A stretch of 40,914 nt of DNA from Acidimicrobiales bacterium (GTDB taxonomy: Bacteria > Actinomycetota > Acidimicrobiia > Acidimicrobiales > SKKL01), in contig SKKL01000138.1 in assembly GCA_007121465.1 (NCBI GenBank), positions 1 to 40,914 on the forward strand. The letters run 5' to 3'. This document shows positions 25,901 to 34,940 of this stretch, piece by piece. Position numbers and translations under genes: made by a program. The first letter of the stretch is position 1; every line of letters starts with the position of its first letter. The notes under the pieces are model-generated. The model searched no databases. It saw only the letters and a program-made list of their open reading frames with translations, and was not told the origin of the DNA.

Positions 25901-27703
25901 TCACGTCACCCAGCGGAACTCGAGGCCATCGAACGCGCCGGACCGACGCCACTCGTCGAGGTAGCGGAAGTAGGCCATCGCCCCGTGGGGGTAGCCGACG
26001 TTGAGGCGTTGGTGCGGGAGCGGCGGCCGACCCTCGTTGTTGTAGTAGCCCGGCGTGCAGTCGGGTGAGCCGAGCATGCGCCCGGCACCCGAGCCGAGCA
26101 GGTCGAGCCACGCCTCCTCCGCGTCGGCGGTGACCTCCACCTCGGCGGCGCCCTCGTCGATCGCGTGCTGGATGACGGCCGCGATGGTTGTGCCCGACTC
26201 GGTGAGGTTGTGCGGCACGTTGGAGATGAGGTTGGCTCCCTGGGTCGGCTGCACCACGAACAGGTTGGGGAACCCGTTCACGTGGATGCCGTGCAGGGTG
26301 CGCATGCCGTCGGCCCAGTAGTCCGACAGACGAACGCCGTCGCGCCCGACCGGGTCGTAGCCCGCTCGCTCGGTATATGCGCTGCCCACCTCGAACCCCG
26401 ACGCGTAGATGATGCAGTCGAGCTCGTACTCCACCCCGGCGACGACGACTCCCCGCTCGGTGATGCGCTCGACGCCCTGACCGCCGGTGTCGACGAGGGT
26501 CACCCCCGGCTCGTTGTAGGCCTGCAGGTACTCGTCGTGGAAGCACGGACGCTTGCACAGCTGGCGGTACCAGGCCTTGAGCTTCTCGGCGGTGGCGGAA
26601 TCGGACACGACCGAGTCGACCCGGGCCCGAATCTCCTCCATCTTCTCGAAGTCGGCGTCCTCGAACGCGGCGAGCATCCCGGCTGGCGTGCGCTCATCGG
26701 GCGGCAGCTCGGCGATCTTGGACCGGATTCGCCGAGCCAGGTCGGTCCACCCGTCCTGGACGAGGTCCTCTTCGGCCATGCCGCCGGTCTGGTTGGCACA
26801 GAAGTTCTCGAGCCACCGCTTCTGCCACCCGGGGGTGGAGATGGTGGCGAACCACTCGGGGTCGATCGGATGGTTGGCGCGCACGTCGACCGACGACGGG
26901 GTGCGCTGGAACACGTAGAGCTCGCGGCAGGCCCGCGCCAGGTGCGGCACGCACTGCACCGATGTGGCACCGGTGCCGATGAGGCCCACCCGCTTGTCAC
27001 CCAGCCGGTCGAGCGGAGCCCCGGTCGGGTCGCCGCCGGTGTAGTCGTAGTCCCAGCGGCTCGTGTGGAAGGAGTGCCCGGCGAAACTCTCGAGGCCGGG
27101 GATTCCGGGCAGCTTCGGCACGTGCAGCGGTCCGGTGCCCATGGCGAGGAAGGCGGCGGTGAACTCGTCGCCCCGGTCGGTCCGAACAACCCACACCGAT
27201 CGCTCGCCGTCCCACACCAGCCCGGTGACCTCGGTGTGGAACAACGCCTGCTCGTAGAGGCCGTACTGGCTGGCGATGCGCTGGCAGTGACCGAGGATCT
27301 CGGGCGCGTGGGCGTACTTCTCGCTCGGCATGTGACCGGTCTCTTCGAGCAGCGGCATGTACACCATCGACGCGGTGTCGCACTGGGCGCCCGGATAACG
27401 GTTCCAGTACCAGGTGCCGCCGACGTCGCCCGCCTTGTCGATGAGCCGAACGTCGGTGATACCCGCCTCGACCAGTCGGGCTCCGGTGACCAGCCCGGCG
27501 AAGCCCGCGCCGATGAAGGCGACGGTCACGTGGTCGGTGACGGGCTCTCGCTCCGCTCTGGGGGTGTACGGGTCCTCGAGGTAATAGGACAACTGCCCCT
27601 TGAGGCGCAGGTACTGGGCGTTGCCCTCCGGTCGCAGACGCTTGTCGCGCTCGGCGCGGTACTTCTCGAGCAGCGCCGCCTTGGTATCGGCGTCGATCCC
27701 CAT
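25901..27703 (-). CDS. FAD-dependent Baeyer-Villiger-type monooxygenase
   Basis: VAFIGAGFAGLVTGARL, GGTWYWNRYPGAQCD, fingerprint FAGHSFHTSRWD, LIGTGATSVQCVP. Start taken as ATG 27703 (MGIDADTKAA). Confidence 0.93.
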   Translation of the reverse strand: MGIDADTKAALLEKYRAERDKRLRPEGNAQYLRLKGQLSYYLEDPYTPRAEREPVTDHVTVAFIGAGFAGLVTGARLVEAGITDVRLIDKAGDVGGTWYWNRYPGAQCDTASMVYMPLLEETGHMPSEKYAHAPEILGHCQRIASQYGLYEQALFHTEVTGLVWDGERSVWVVRTDRGDEFTAAFLAMGTGPLHVPKLPGIPGLESFAGHSFHTSRWDYDYTGGDPTGAPLDRLGDKRVGLIGTGATSVQCVPHLARACRELYVFQRTPSSVDVRANHPIDPEWFATISTPGWQKRWLENFCANQTGGMAEEDLVQDGWTDLARRIRSKIAELPPDERTPAGMLAAFEDADFEKMEEIRARVDSVVSDSATAEKLKAWYRQLCKRPCFHDEYLQAYNEPGVTLVDTGGQGVERITERGVVVAGVEYELDCIIYASGFEVGSAYTERAGYDPVGRDGVRLSDYWADGMRTLHGIHVNGFPNLFVVQPTQGANLISNVPHNLTESGTTIAAVIQHAIDEGAAEVEVTADAEEAWLDLLGSGAGRMLGSPDCTPGYYNNEGRPPLPHQRLNVGYPHGAMAYFRYLDEWRRSGAFDGLEFRWVT

Positions 27704-27738
27704 GGACGTGTCCCCCCGTTCCCCTTGGTGATCGAGTC

Positions 27739-28563
27739 CTATCCCAGGCCGAGGCGGTCGAGCAAGATCGGAGGGGGCGAGGCATCGTCGTCGGCGAGCA
27801 TCGCCGCCCGCTGGACGTTGACCGGCGTCCACTCCTGACCCGGCCATGCATCCCACGGACCGGACTCGACCCGAGTGGGATCGCCCTCGGCATCGACGCA
27901 CGCGCGGAGGTAGGCCTGGAGGGTCCGCACCTCCTCCTCGCCGCCGATGGGGCCGTGACCGGGAACCACGATCGGGGCCAGTTCGACGATCTGGTCGAGC
28001 GCGTTCGCCCAGGTCGCGGGATCGCCGTCGTAGGCGGCGGGGATCACCCCGAAGCTGCACATCGCTCCGGCGAAGACGATGTCGGCCCCCGGCACGACCG
28101 CGACGAGGTTCTCGAGCATCTGCCCCGCGGTGGGGACGACCACCACCGCCGGGGTGAGCTGGGCTGCTTCGGCCACCACGTGGGTGACGGTGCGGGTGCG
28201 GAAGTCGTCGCCGAACTGGGATGCCGAGTCCGGGAACAGGTGCCGGAACACCTCGACGTTGGCCGGCTGGTCGAGCAGCGCGCTGGCCTGGCGGGTCCCG
28301 TAGACGCCGGCGAGGCGGAACCGGGTGGATCCGCCGGCGAACTCGACGTGGCTGCTGGTGAGGACCAGGCGAGGGATCGGAACCCCCCAGGCCTCGACCG
28401 CTCCCGCGAAGGCCTCCCACTGGGAGGCCACCATGAGGCTGTCGACCACCGTGAGCCCGTCGTCCTCGACCACCACTCCGGCGTTGGTGCGCCCATGGGC
28501 AGCCTCGGACGCCAGCCAGGCGTGGACGCCCGGCGCGAGCGGAACGAGGTCGGGGGGTGTCAG
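27739..28563 (-). CDS. Metallo-β-lactamase-fold protein, degenerate metal motif; start codon uncertain
   Basis: Homology-like N-terminus VPLAPGVHAWLASEAAHGRTNAGVVVEDDGLTVVDSLM continues upstream of the first GTG (28476); LTSSHVEFAGG replaces the usual THxHxDHxGG; VVPGHGPIGG retained. 28563 is a CTG. Confidence 0.7.
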   Translation of the reverse strand: MTPPDLVPLAPGVHAWLASEAAHGRTNAGVVVEDDGLTVVDSLMVASQWEAFAGAVEAWGVPIPRLVLTSSHVEFAGGSTRFRLAGVYGTRQASALLDQPANVEVFRHLFPDSASQFGDDFRTRTVTHVVAEAAQLTPAVVVVPTAGQMLENLVAVVPGADIVFAGAMCSFGVIPAAYDGDPATWANALDQIVELAPIVVPGHGPIGGEEEVRTLQAYLRACVDAEGDPTRVESGPWDAWPGQEWTPVNVQRAAMLADDDASPPPILLDRLGLG

Positions 28564-28576
28564 AACGCCCGGCCGA

Positions 28577-29287
28577 TCAGTTGCGAGCGGAGAGCAGGCG
28601 CAGCACGTACCAGAACATCGTCATGATCGAGGCGAACAGACCGGCCGCAGCCGCGACGTACGCCTCCTCGGGGAACGTCCGCTGAGCCGACTGGGTCTGG
28701 TAGAGGATGGCGGCCCCGGCAACACCGATCATGGCGACCGAGAACCAGGTTCCGAGGTTGAAGCCGAAGAGCACGGCCCCGATGATGGCGACCAGGGCGA
28801 GTCCGAATCCCCACATGACGATGGGTCGCAGGAAGCTCAAATCGGTGGCGGTGGTGAGAGCGATGACCGTGAGCACGGCGAACCCGATGGCGGTGATGAC
28901 CGCGGCACTGACGACCGTGCCCGCGCCTTGGTAGTTGAAGACGTAGAACAGGAACGGGGCGAAGATCACCGAGTACGCAGCGGCGATGGCGAACAGGCCG
29001 GCGTACTGCTTGGACGGGTTGTCGAGTGCCGCCGTGGCCTGACCGGCGAACCAGTTCACGACCATGAAGGCACCGAGGAGCAGCAGCCAGGAACCGCCGC
29101 CTCCGTCGATGAAGAACATCTCGAACAGGCGCTCGGCGATCCCGCCGTTGAACAGCGCGACCTCGAGGCCGACGAACACCGCGAAAGCGAGCGCGATGTG
29201 CTGGTACACCTTGACCATGAAGGCACGGCGACGATCGTCGGCGAGGCCGATGACCGGGGTGGTGGGGCTGGGAGCACTGGCGTACAC
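28577..29287 (-). CDS. Bax inhibitor-1/YccA family membrane protein
   Basis: Seven-TM-like protein, VYQHIALAFAVFVGLEVALF ... AALDNPSKQYAGLFAIAAAYSVIFAPFLFYVF; YccA/BI-1-type. Confidence 0.88.
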   Translation of the reverse strand: MYASAPSPTTPVIGLADDRRRAFMVKVYQHIALAFAVFVGLEVALFNGGIAERLFEMFFIDGGGGSWLLLLGAFMVVNWFAGQATAALDNPSKQYAGLFAIAAAYSVIFAPFLFYVFNYQGAGTVVSAAVITAIGFAVLTVIALTTATDLSFLRPIVMWGFGLALVAIIGAVLFGFNLGTWFSVAMIGVAGAAILYQTQSAQRTFPEEAYVAAAAGLFASIMTMFWYVLRLLSARN

Positions 29288-29444
29288 GTTTGCTGAGACC
29301 TCCGCCTCATTCCTCTAGAACGCCCTATTTCTACCAGCATTCGCCCCCGAAGTGGCACCGCTGACGGGCGTTTCCCCCGCCAGGACCCGCAGATCCCGAT
29401 CAACCCGTTGCGCCCCGCACATGGCGCAGTCGTCCCTCGCCCGA

Positions 29445-30899
29445 TCAGTGGAGCCCGATGATTCCCCGGACCTGCGGGAGGGTCTCCTCGTCGGCCATGA
29501 CGAGCAGTCGGTCGCCGGCGAACAGCTCGGTACGGCCCTGGGGCACGACGACCTCGTCACCACGCTGGATGAGCACGATGAGTGAGTCCTCCGGGAAGTG
29601 CAACCCGAGGATGGCCACGCCGTCGGCGGGCGAGTCCCCCGGCACCACCAGCTCGTGGAGATCGTGACCCGAGTCGCCTTCGAGCGCAGCCTCGATCCAG
29701 TAGCCCCTCCGACCCCGGTCGGTCTCGGCCACGCCGAGCCACCGCGCCACGATGGGGATGGTCGATCCCTGGACCGCGACCGAGATCAACACGACGAAGA
29801 AGACGATGTCGAAGATCCGATCCGCTCCGTCGATGCCCTCGACCACCGGGAGGGTGGCGAGGATGACCGGCGTCGCTCCTCGGAGGCCCACCCAGGAGGT
29901 CATGGCCAGATGGCGCCAGGGGAGACGGAACGGCAGCCCGGTGACGAACACGGCCACCGGGCGGGCCACGAAGGTCAGCAGTGCGGCGACGACCACCCCA
30001 TCGACGACGACCGCACCCAGGTCACTCGGGAACACCAGGAGTCCGAGGAGCACGAACATCGTGATCTGCATCAGCCAGGCGATGGCGTCGAAGAAGTGGG
30101 ACAGGCTGCGCTTGTGGAGCAGTTCGCGGTTGGCGAAGACGAGTCCGGCGACGTAGGCGGCGAGGAACCCCGACCCTCCGAGCCAGGTGACCCCCTCGAA
30201 CACGAGGATCACGAAGGCGATGGTCATCGGCGGATAGAGGCCGTCGTAGTCGAGGCGCACCTCGTTGATCACCCACACCGCTATCCGACCGAGGATCCAG
30301 CCAGCAGCCGCGCCGAGCGCCATCTGGACCACGAAGCTCCCCGCGAGTCCGGCGAGACCACTGCCCTCACCGGTGACCACGGTGATGACCGCGACGGTGA
30401 GGAACACCGCGGCGGGGTCGTTGCTGCCCGACTCCAGCTCGAGGAGGGGACGGAGGCGGCCCTGGAGTCCCAGCCCCTTGGACCGCAGGATCGAGAAGAC
30501 CGCCGCCGCGTCGGTCGAGGCGATGATCGCCCCGAGCAGCAGGCCGTACTGGAGATCGAAACCGAGGACGAACGCCGCGGTCACGCCCAGGACTCCGGCG
30601 CTGAGCATCACGCCGACCGACGCGAGGGTCACCCCAAGGCCGAGCACCGGACGGACGTCGGACCACCGAGTGGAGAAGCCACCGCTGAAGAGGATGAACG
30701 CGAGGGCGATGACACCGACTCGGCTGGCCACCTCGAAGTCGTCGAACTCGATGCCGAGCAGACCTTCGGAGCCCGCAACCATGCCGAGGAAGAGGAAGAG
30801 CAGGAGGCTGGGAACGCCAAAGCGCGAGGACGTCTTGCTCAACAGAGCGCCGCAGAGGAGCAGAGCACCGGCGAGGATCATCGTCGGATCGGCGTTCAC
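29445..30899 (-). CDS. Potassium/proton antiporter (CPA family with C-terminal TrkA-C)
   Basis: ASTDAAAVFSILRSKGLGLQGRLRPLLELESGSNDPAAVFLT, GLRGATPVILATLPV; C-terminal LIQRGDEVVVPQGRTELFAGDRLLVMAD. Start taken as GTG 30899; the longer ORF overlaps the opposite-strand gene. Confidence 0.92.
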   Translation of the reverse strand: MNADPTMILAGALLLCGALLSKTSSRFGVPSLLLFLFLGMVAGSEGLLGIEFDDFEVASRVGVIALAFILFSGGFSTRWSDVRPVLGLGVTLASVGVMLSAGVLGVTAAFVLGFDLQYGLLLGAIIASTDAAAVFSILRSKGLGLQGRLRPLLELESGSNDPAAVFLTVAVITVVTGEGSGLAGLAGSFVVQMALGAAAGWILGRIAVWVINEVRLDYDGLYPPMTIAFVILVFEGVTWLGGSGFLAAYVAGLVFANRELLHKRSLSHFFDAIAWLMQITMFVLLGLLVFPSDLGAVVVDGVVVAALLTFVARPVAVFVTGLPFRLPWRHLAMTSWVGLRGATPVILATLPVVEGIDGADRIFDIVFFVVLISVAVQGSTIPIVARWLGVAETDRGRRGYWIEAALEGDSGHDLHELVVPGDSPADGVAILGLHFPEDSLIVLIQRGDEVVVPQGRTELFAGDRLLVMADEETLPQVRGIIGLH

Positions 30900-30995
30900 C
30901 GCTACAGAGTGCCTGATGCCCGCCAACGGCACGAACCACCTCTGGGACGGCGCAGTACCAACGCAGCACCGACGGCCCACTGGCATGATGGTCCG

Positions 30996-33900
30996 GTGAT
31001 CGACTTCGGCGACCTGGACGCAGTGATCCTCGACACCGATGGCGTGATCACCGACACCGCCTCGGTGCACGCCGCGGCCTGGAAGGAACTGTTCGACAGG
31101 TTCCTGCGGCACCGCAACGGAGGTGAGGGCTACGACCCGTTCACCGACGATGACTACCGGCGCCACGTCGACGGCAAACCCCGCCTCGACGGTGTGCGCA
31201 GCTTCCTCACCTCGCGGAGCATCGAGATGCCCGACGGCTCCCCCGACGACCCACCCGGCGACGAGTCGGTCGCCGCTCTCGGCAACGCCAAGAACGAGCG
31301 GTTCCTGTCGCGCCTCGATCGCGAACCGCCCCGACCCTTCCCGGGCACTGTGGCGTTCCTGCGGGAGGCCCGAGCGGCCGGCATCGCGACCGCCGCCATC
31401 TCGGCCAGCCGCAACGCGGGCGCGGTGCTCGACGCGGCAGGGGTGGCGGACCTGTTCGACCACATCGTGGACGGCAACGACGCCGACCAGCTCGGGCTGG
31501 CCGGGAAACCCGACCCGGCGATCTTCCTCGAGGCCGCCCGCCGGCTGGACGTCGAGCCCGACCGGGCTGCGGTCGTCGAGGATGCGCTGTCGGGAGTGGA
31601 GGCGGGTCGAGCGGGGCGTTTCGCCCTGGTCGTCGGCGTCGACCGCACCGGTCACCCCGAGGACCTCGCCGGCCATGGCGCCGATGTCGTCGTCGGCGAT
31701 CTGTCCGAGATCCGCATCGCGACGCCCGACCGGCCCCTCACCTCGCTCCCCCACGGCCTCCTCGACCCTACGCTCCTCGCCGAACACATCGGCGAGCGAC
31801 GCCCGGCGGTGTTCCTCGACTACGACGGAACGCTCACCCCCATCGTCGACGATCCCGATGCAGCGACGCTGCCCGACGCCACCCGCCGGGCGATCCGGCG
31901 TCTGGCGAAGCTGTGCCCGGTGGCGATCGTCAGCGGACGCGACCGGGCCGACGTCGCCACCCTCGTGGGCATCGAAGACATGGTCGTCGCGGGTAGCCAC
32001 GGCTTCGACATCACCGGCCCCGGGTGGGAGCACCAGTTCCCACCCGGTGCCGACGCGCAACCCTCGCTCGCCGCCGCTGCCGACCAGCTCGACGCCGAGA
32101 TCGGCGACATCCCGGGCGCCTTGGTCGAACGGAAGCGCTACGCGGTGGCGATCCACTTCCGCAGGGTCGATCCCGACCGTGTCGACGAGATCGACATTGC
32201 CGTCGAACGAGCCGTCTCCGACCATGACGGGCTGCGCCGCACGGCGGGGAAGATGATCTTCGAGCTGCGGCCCGACCTCGACTGGGACAAAGGGCGCGCC
32301 CTCGAGTTCCTGCTCGAGCAGCTCCACCTCGACCATCCCGGCATCGTCCCGGTCTACGTGGGCGACGACGACACCGACGAAGACGCCCTCCAGGTCGTGC
32401 GGCACGGCGGCCTGGGGGTCATCGTCGGCGACGAGAACCGACCCACGGCCGCCCACCTCCGTCTCGACGACCCGGGCGAGACGATGACGTTCCTCCACCG
32501 ACTCGCCGACCTGCTCGAAGCCCGTACCCACACCGACCGATGGGTGCTCCGCTACGACGGGTTCGACCCCGATACCGAAGGCCACCGCGAGGCTCTCTGC
32601 ACGCTCGGCAACGGTTATGTCGCCACCCGGGGTGCGCTGCCGGAGAACGACGCCGGGGGGCCCAGCTACCCCGGCACCTACCTCGCTGGCGTGTTCAACC
32701 GCCTCACCACCGAGATCTCGGGGCGTCCGGTCGAGAACGAAGACATGGTCAACGCCCCGAATTGGCTCTGCCAGACCTGGCGCCCCGAAGGGGGCCAGTG
32801 GTTCGACCTCCGCGTCGTCGACGTGCTCGACCACCATGTCGAGCTCGACATGCGCCGGGGGGTGTTCACCCGGTCGTCACGCATCCGCGACGCCGACGGC
32901 CGGACGACCCGGGTCACCCAGCGTCGGCTCGTGTCAATGGCCGATCCGCACGTGCTCGCGATGGAGACCACGCTGTTGCCCGAGGACTGGTCGGGCCGGG
33001 TGGAGGTGCGCTCGGGCATCGACGGCCGCGTGACCAACAGCGGCGTGGCTCGGTACAGCCAGCTGGCGAACCAGCACCTCGACGTGATCGATGCCGCGGC
33101 CGACGACTCGGCGGCCCAGATCACCGTCGAGACCACCCAGTCGCGAGTACGGATCGCCATGGCCTCGCGAACCGAACTCACCGACGACCGGTCCGTCGAC
33201 ACGGCACCGGTCGAGCGAGGGGCCTTGGTCGGTCACCGACTGGTGTTCGCCGTGGAGGAAGGCGAGCCGGTCACCGTCGACAAGGTGGTCGCCGTGCACA
33301 CCTCCCGTGATCACGCGGTCACCGAGATCGGTCTCGACGCCCGCACACGGATCGAGCGAGCGGGGCGCTTCGACGATCTCCTCACCCCCCACGTCACCGC
33401 GTGGTCACACGTGTGGAATCGGCTGCGCATCGACGCCGACGTCGACGAGTCGACCGCCATGATCATCGACCTCCACCTGTTCCACCTCGCCACGGTGGTG
33501 AGCCGTCACTCGGGCGAGATCGACGCAGGCATCCCGGCCCGTGGGCTGCACGGCGAGGCCTACCGGGGCCACATCTTCTGGGACGAGATGTTCATCGTTC
33601 CCCTGCTCGCGGTCCGACTCCCGGGCCTCGCCCGTGGACACCTGCTCTATCGGTACCGACGTCTGCCCGAGGCTCGCCACGCCGCCGCCGCGGAGGGCTA
33701 CCGCGGCGCGATGTTCCCGTGGCAGAGCGGGTCGAACGGGCGGGAGGAGACCCAGACACTTCACCTGAACCCGAGATCGGGGCGGTGGTTGCCCGACGGC
33801 TCCCACCTGCAGCGCCACATCAACGCCGCGGTCGTCTATGACGTGTGGAAGTACCACGAGGCCACCGGAGACATCGATTTCCTCGCCTTCCACGGGGCCG

Positions 33901-34910
33901 AGCTGATCCTCGACATCGCCCGGTTCTGGGACAGCGCCACCACCTACGACAAGGCCCTCGACCGCTACGAGATCCACGGGGTCATGGGGCCCGACGAGTA
34001 CCACGAGCGCTATCCCGACGCCGACGAGCCGGGCCTGTCGAACAACGCCTACACCAACGTGATGGCGGTGTGGTGCCTCCGCCGGGCCCTCGACGTGCTC
34101 GACGTCCTCCCACCGCGACGGGCCCGGGAGCTGACCGAGACGCTGGATCTCGGCCCGATCGAACTCGACCGCTGGCGCGACATCTGTCGCAAGATGCGGG
34201 TCTGCTTCCACGACGACGGCATCATCAGCCAGTTCGAGGGCTACGGCGATCTGGCCGAGCTCGACTGGGCCGGTTATCGCTCGCGCTACGGCGACATCCA
34301 TCGACTCGACCGGATCCTCGAAGCAGAGGGCGACAGCCCAAACCACTACAAGCTGTCGAAGCAGGCCGACGCGCTGATGCTGTTCTTCCTGTTGTCCCCC
34401 ACCGAGCTCCATGAGATCTTCGACCAGCTCGGCTATCCCCTCGACGCCGACGGCATCGCCCGCAACGTCGACTACTACCTCGCCCGCACCGCGCACGGAT
34501 CCACGCTCTCGGGCGTCGTGCACGCCTGGGTCCTCGCCCGCACCGACCGTCGACGGTCCTGGAACATGTTCGTCGAGGCGCTGCGCTCCGACGTGTTCGA
34601 CGTCCAGGGAGGAACCACCGCCGAGGGGGTCCACCTCGGGGCGATGGCCGGCACCGTCGACATGATCCAGCACTGCTACACCGGCATCGAGACCCGCGAC
34701 GGCGTGCTGTGGCTCGATCCCGCGCTACCGCCCGAGCTGGGTCACCTCATCATCGAGGTGCGTTACCAGGGGCACTGGATCGAGCTCGAGTTCGTCGGCG
34801 AGCAGGTCCGGGTCAGCGTCGTCCCCGGTCGGGACGGGACGATCCGCGTCGGCTTCGATGGCGAAGTGCGCGACATGGCCCCCGGCGAGGCGCTCACCTT
34901 CGGCGCCTGA
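30996..34910 (+). CDS. Trifunctional fusion: β-phosphoglucomutase-type HAD + trehalose-6-phosphate phosphatase + GH65 phosphorylase/hydrolase (OtsB1-like)
   Basis: HAD motif VILDTDGVITDT; TPP motif VFLDYDGTLTPIVDDPD and VGDDDTDEDAL; GH65 LCTLGNGYVATRGALPEN and HGVMGPDEYHE. Start GTG 30996. Confidence 0.92.
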   Translation: MIDFGDLDAVILDTDGVITDTASVHAAAWKELFDRFLRHRNGGEGYDPFTDDDYRRHVDGKPRLDGVRSFLTSRSIEMPDGSPDDPPGDESVAALGNAKNERFLSRLDREPPRPFPGTVAFLREARAAGIATAAISASRNAGAVLDAAGVADLFDHIVDGNDADQLGLAGKPDPAIFLEAARRLDVEPDRAAVVEDALSGVEAGRAGRFALVVGVDRTGHPEDLAGHGADVVVGDLSEIRIATPDRPLTSLPHGLLDPTLLAEHIGERRPAVFLDYDGTLTPIVDDPDAATLPDATRRAIRRLAKLCPVAIVSGRDRADVATLVGIEDMVVAGSHGFDITGPGWEHQFPPGADAQPSLAAAADQLDAEIGDIPGALVERKRYAVAIHFRRVDPDRVDEIDIAVERAVSDHDGLRRTAGKMIFELRPDLDWDKGRALEFLLEQLHLDHPGIVPVYVGDDDTDEDALQVVRHGGLGVIVGDENRPTAAHLRLDDPGETMTFLHRLADLLEARTHTDRWVLRYDGFDPDTEGHREALCTLGNGYVATRGALPENDAGGPSYPGTYLAGVFNRLTTEISGRPVENEDMVNAPNWLCQTWRPEGGQWFDLRVVDVLDHHVELDMRRGVFTRSSRIRDADGRTTRVTQRRLVSMADPHVLAMETTLLPEDWSGRVEVRSGIDGRVTNSGVARYSQLANQHLDVIDAAADDSAAQITVETTQSRVRIAMASRTELTDDRSVDTAPVERGALVGHRLVFAVEEGEPVTVDKVVAVHTSRDHAVTEIGLDARTRIERAGRFDDLLTPHVTAWSHVWNRLRIDADVDESTAMIIDLHLFHLATVVSRHSGEIDAGIPARGLHGEAYRGHIFWDEMFIVPLLAVRLPGLARGHLLYRYRRLPEARHAAAAEGYRGAMFPWQSGSNGREETQTLHLNPRSGRWLPDGSHLQRHINAAVVYDVWKYHEATGDIDFLAFHGAELILDIARFWDSATTYDKALDRYEIHGVMGPDEYHERYPDADEPGLSNNAYTNVMAVWCLRRALDVLDVLPPRRARELTETLDLGPIELDRWRDICRKMRVCFHDDGIISQFEGYGDLAELDWAGYRSRYGDIHRLDRILEAEGDSPNHYKLSKQADALMLFFLLSPTELHEIFDQLGYPLDADGIARNVDYYLARTAHGSTLSGVVHAWVLARTDRRRSWNMFVEALRSDVFDVQGGTTAEGVHLGAMAGTVDMIQHCYTGIETRDGVLWLDPALPPELGHLIIEVRYQGHWIELEFVGEQVRVSVVPGRDGTIRVGFDGEVRDMAPGEALTFGA

Positions 34911-34940
34911 CCGGGGGCCAGTGTTCACAGAACCGGGGGA

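Noticed and set aside
26165-27838. 557-aa plus-strand ORF opposite the second BVMO
   Set aside because: Antisense shadow frame; no domain motif.
29598-30995. N-terminal ~465-aa extension of the trehalose fusion ORF
   Set aside because: Opposite the antiporter gene, acidic/His-rich shadow sequence; domain homology starts at GTG 30996.
30900-32837. N-terminal ~650-aa extension of the antiporter ORF
   Set aside because: Lies opposite the trehalose fusion gene and is shadow composition; the real protein begins at GTG 30899.
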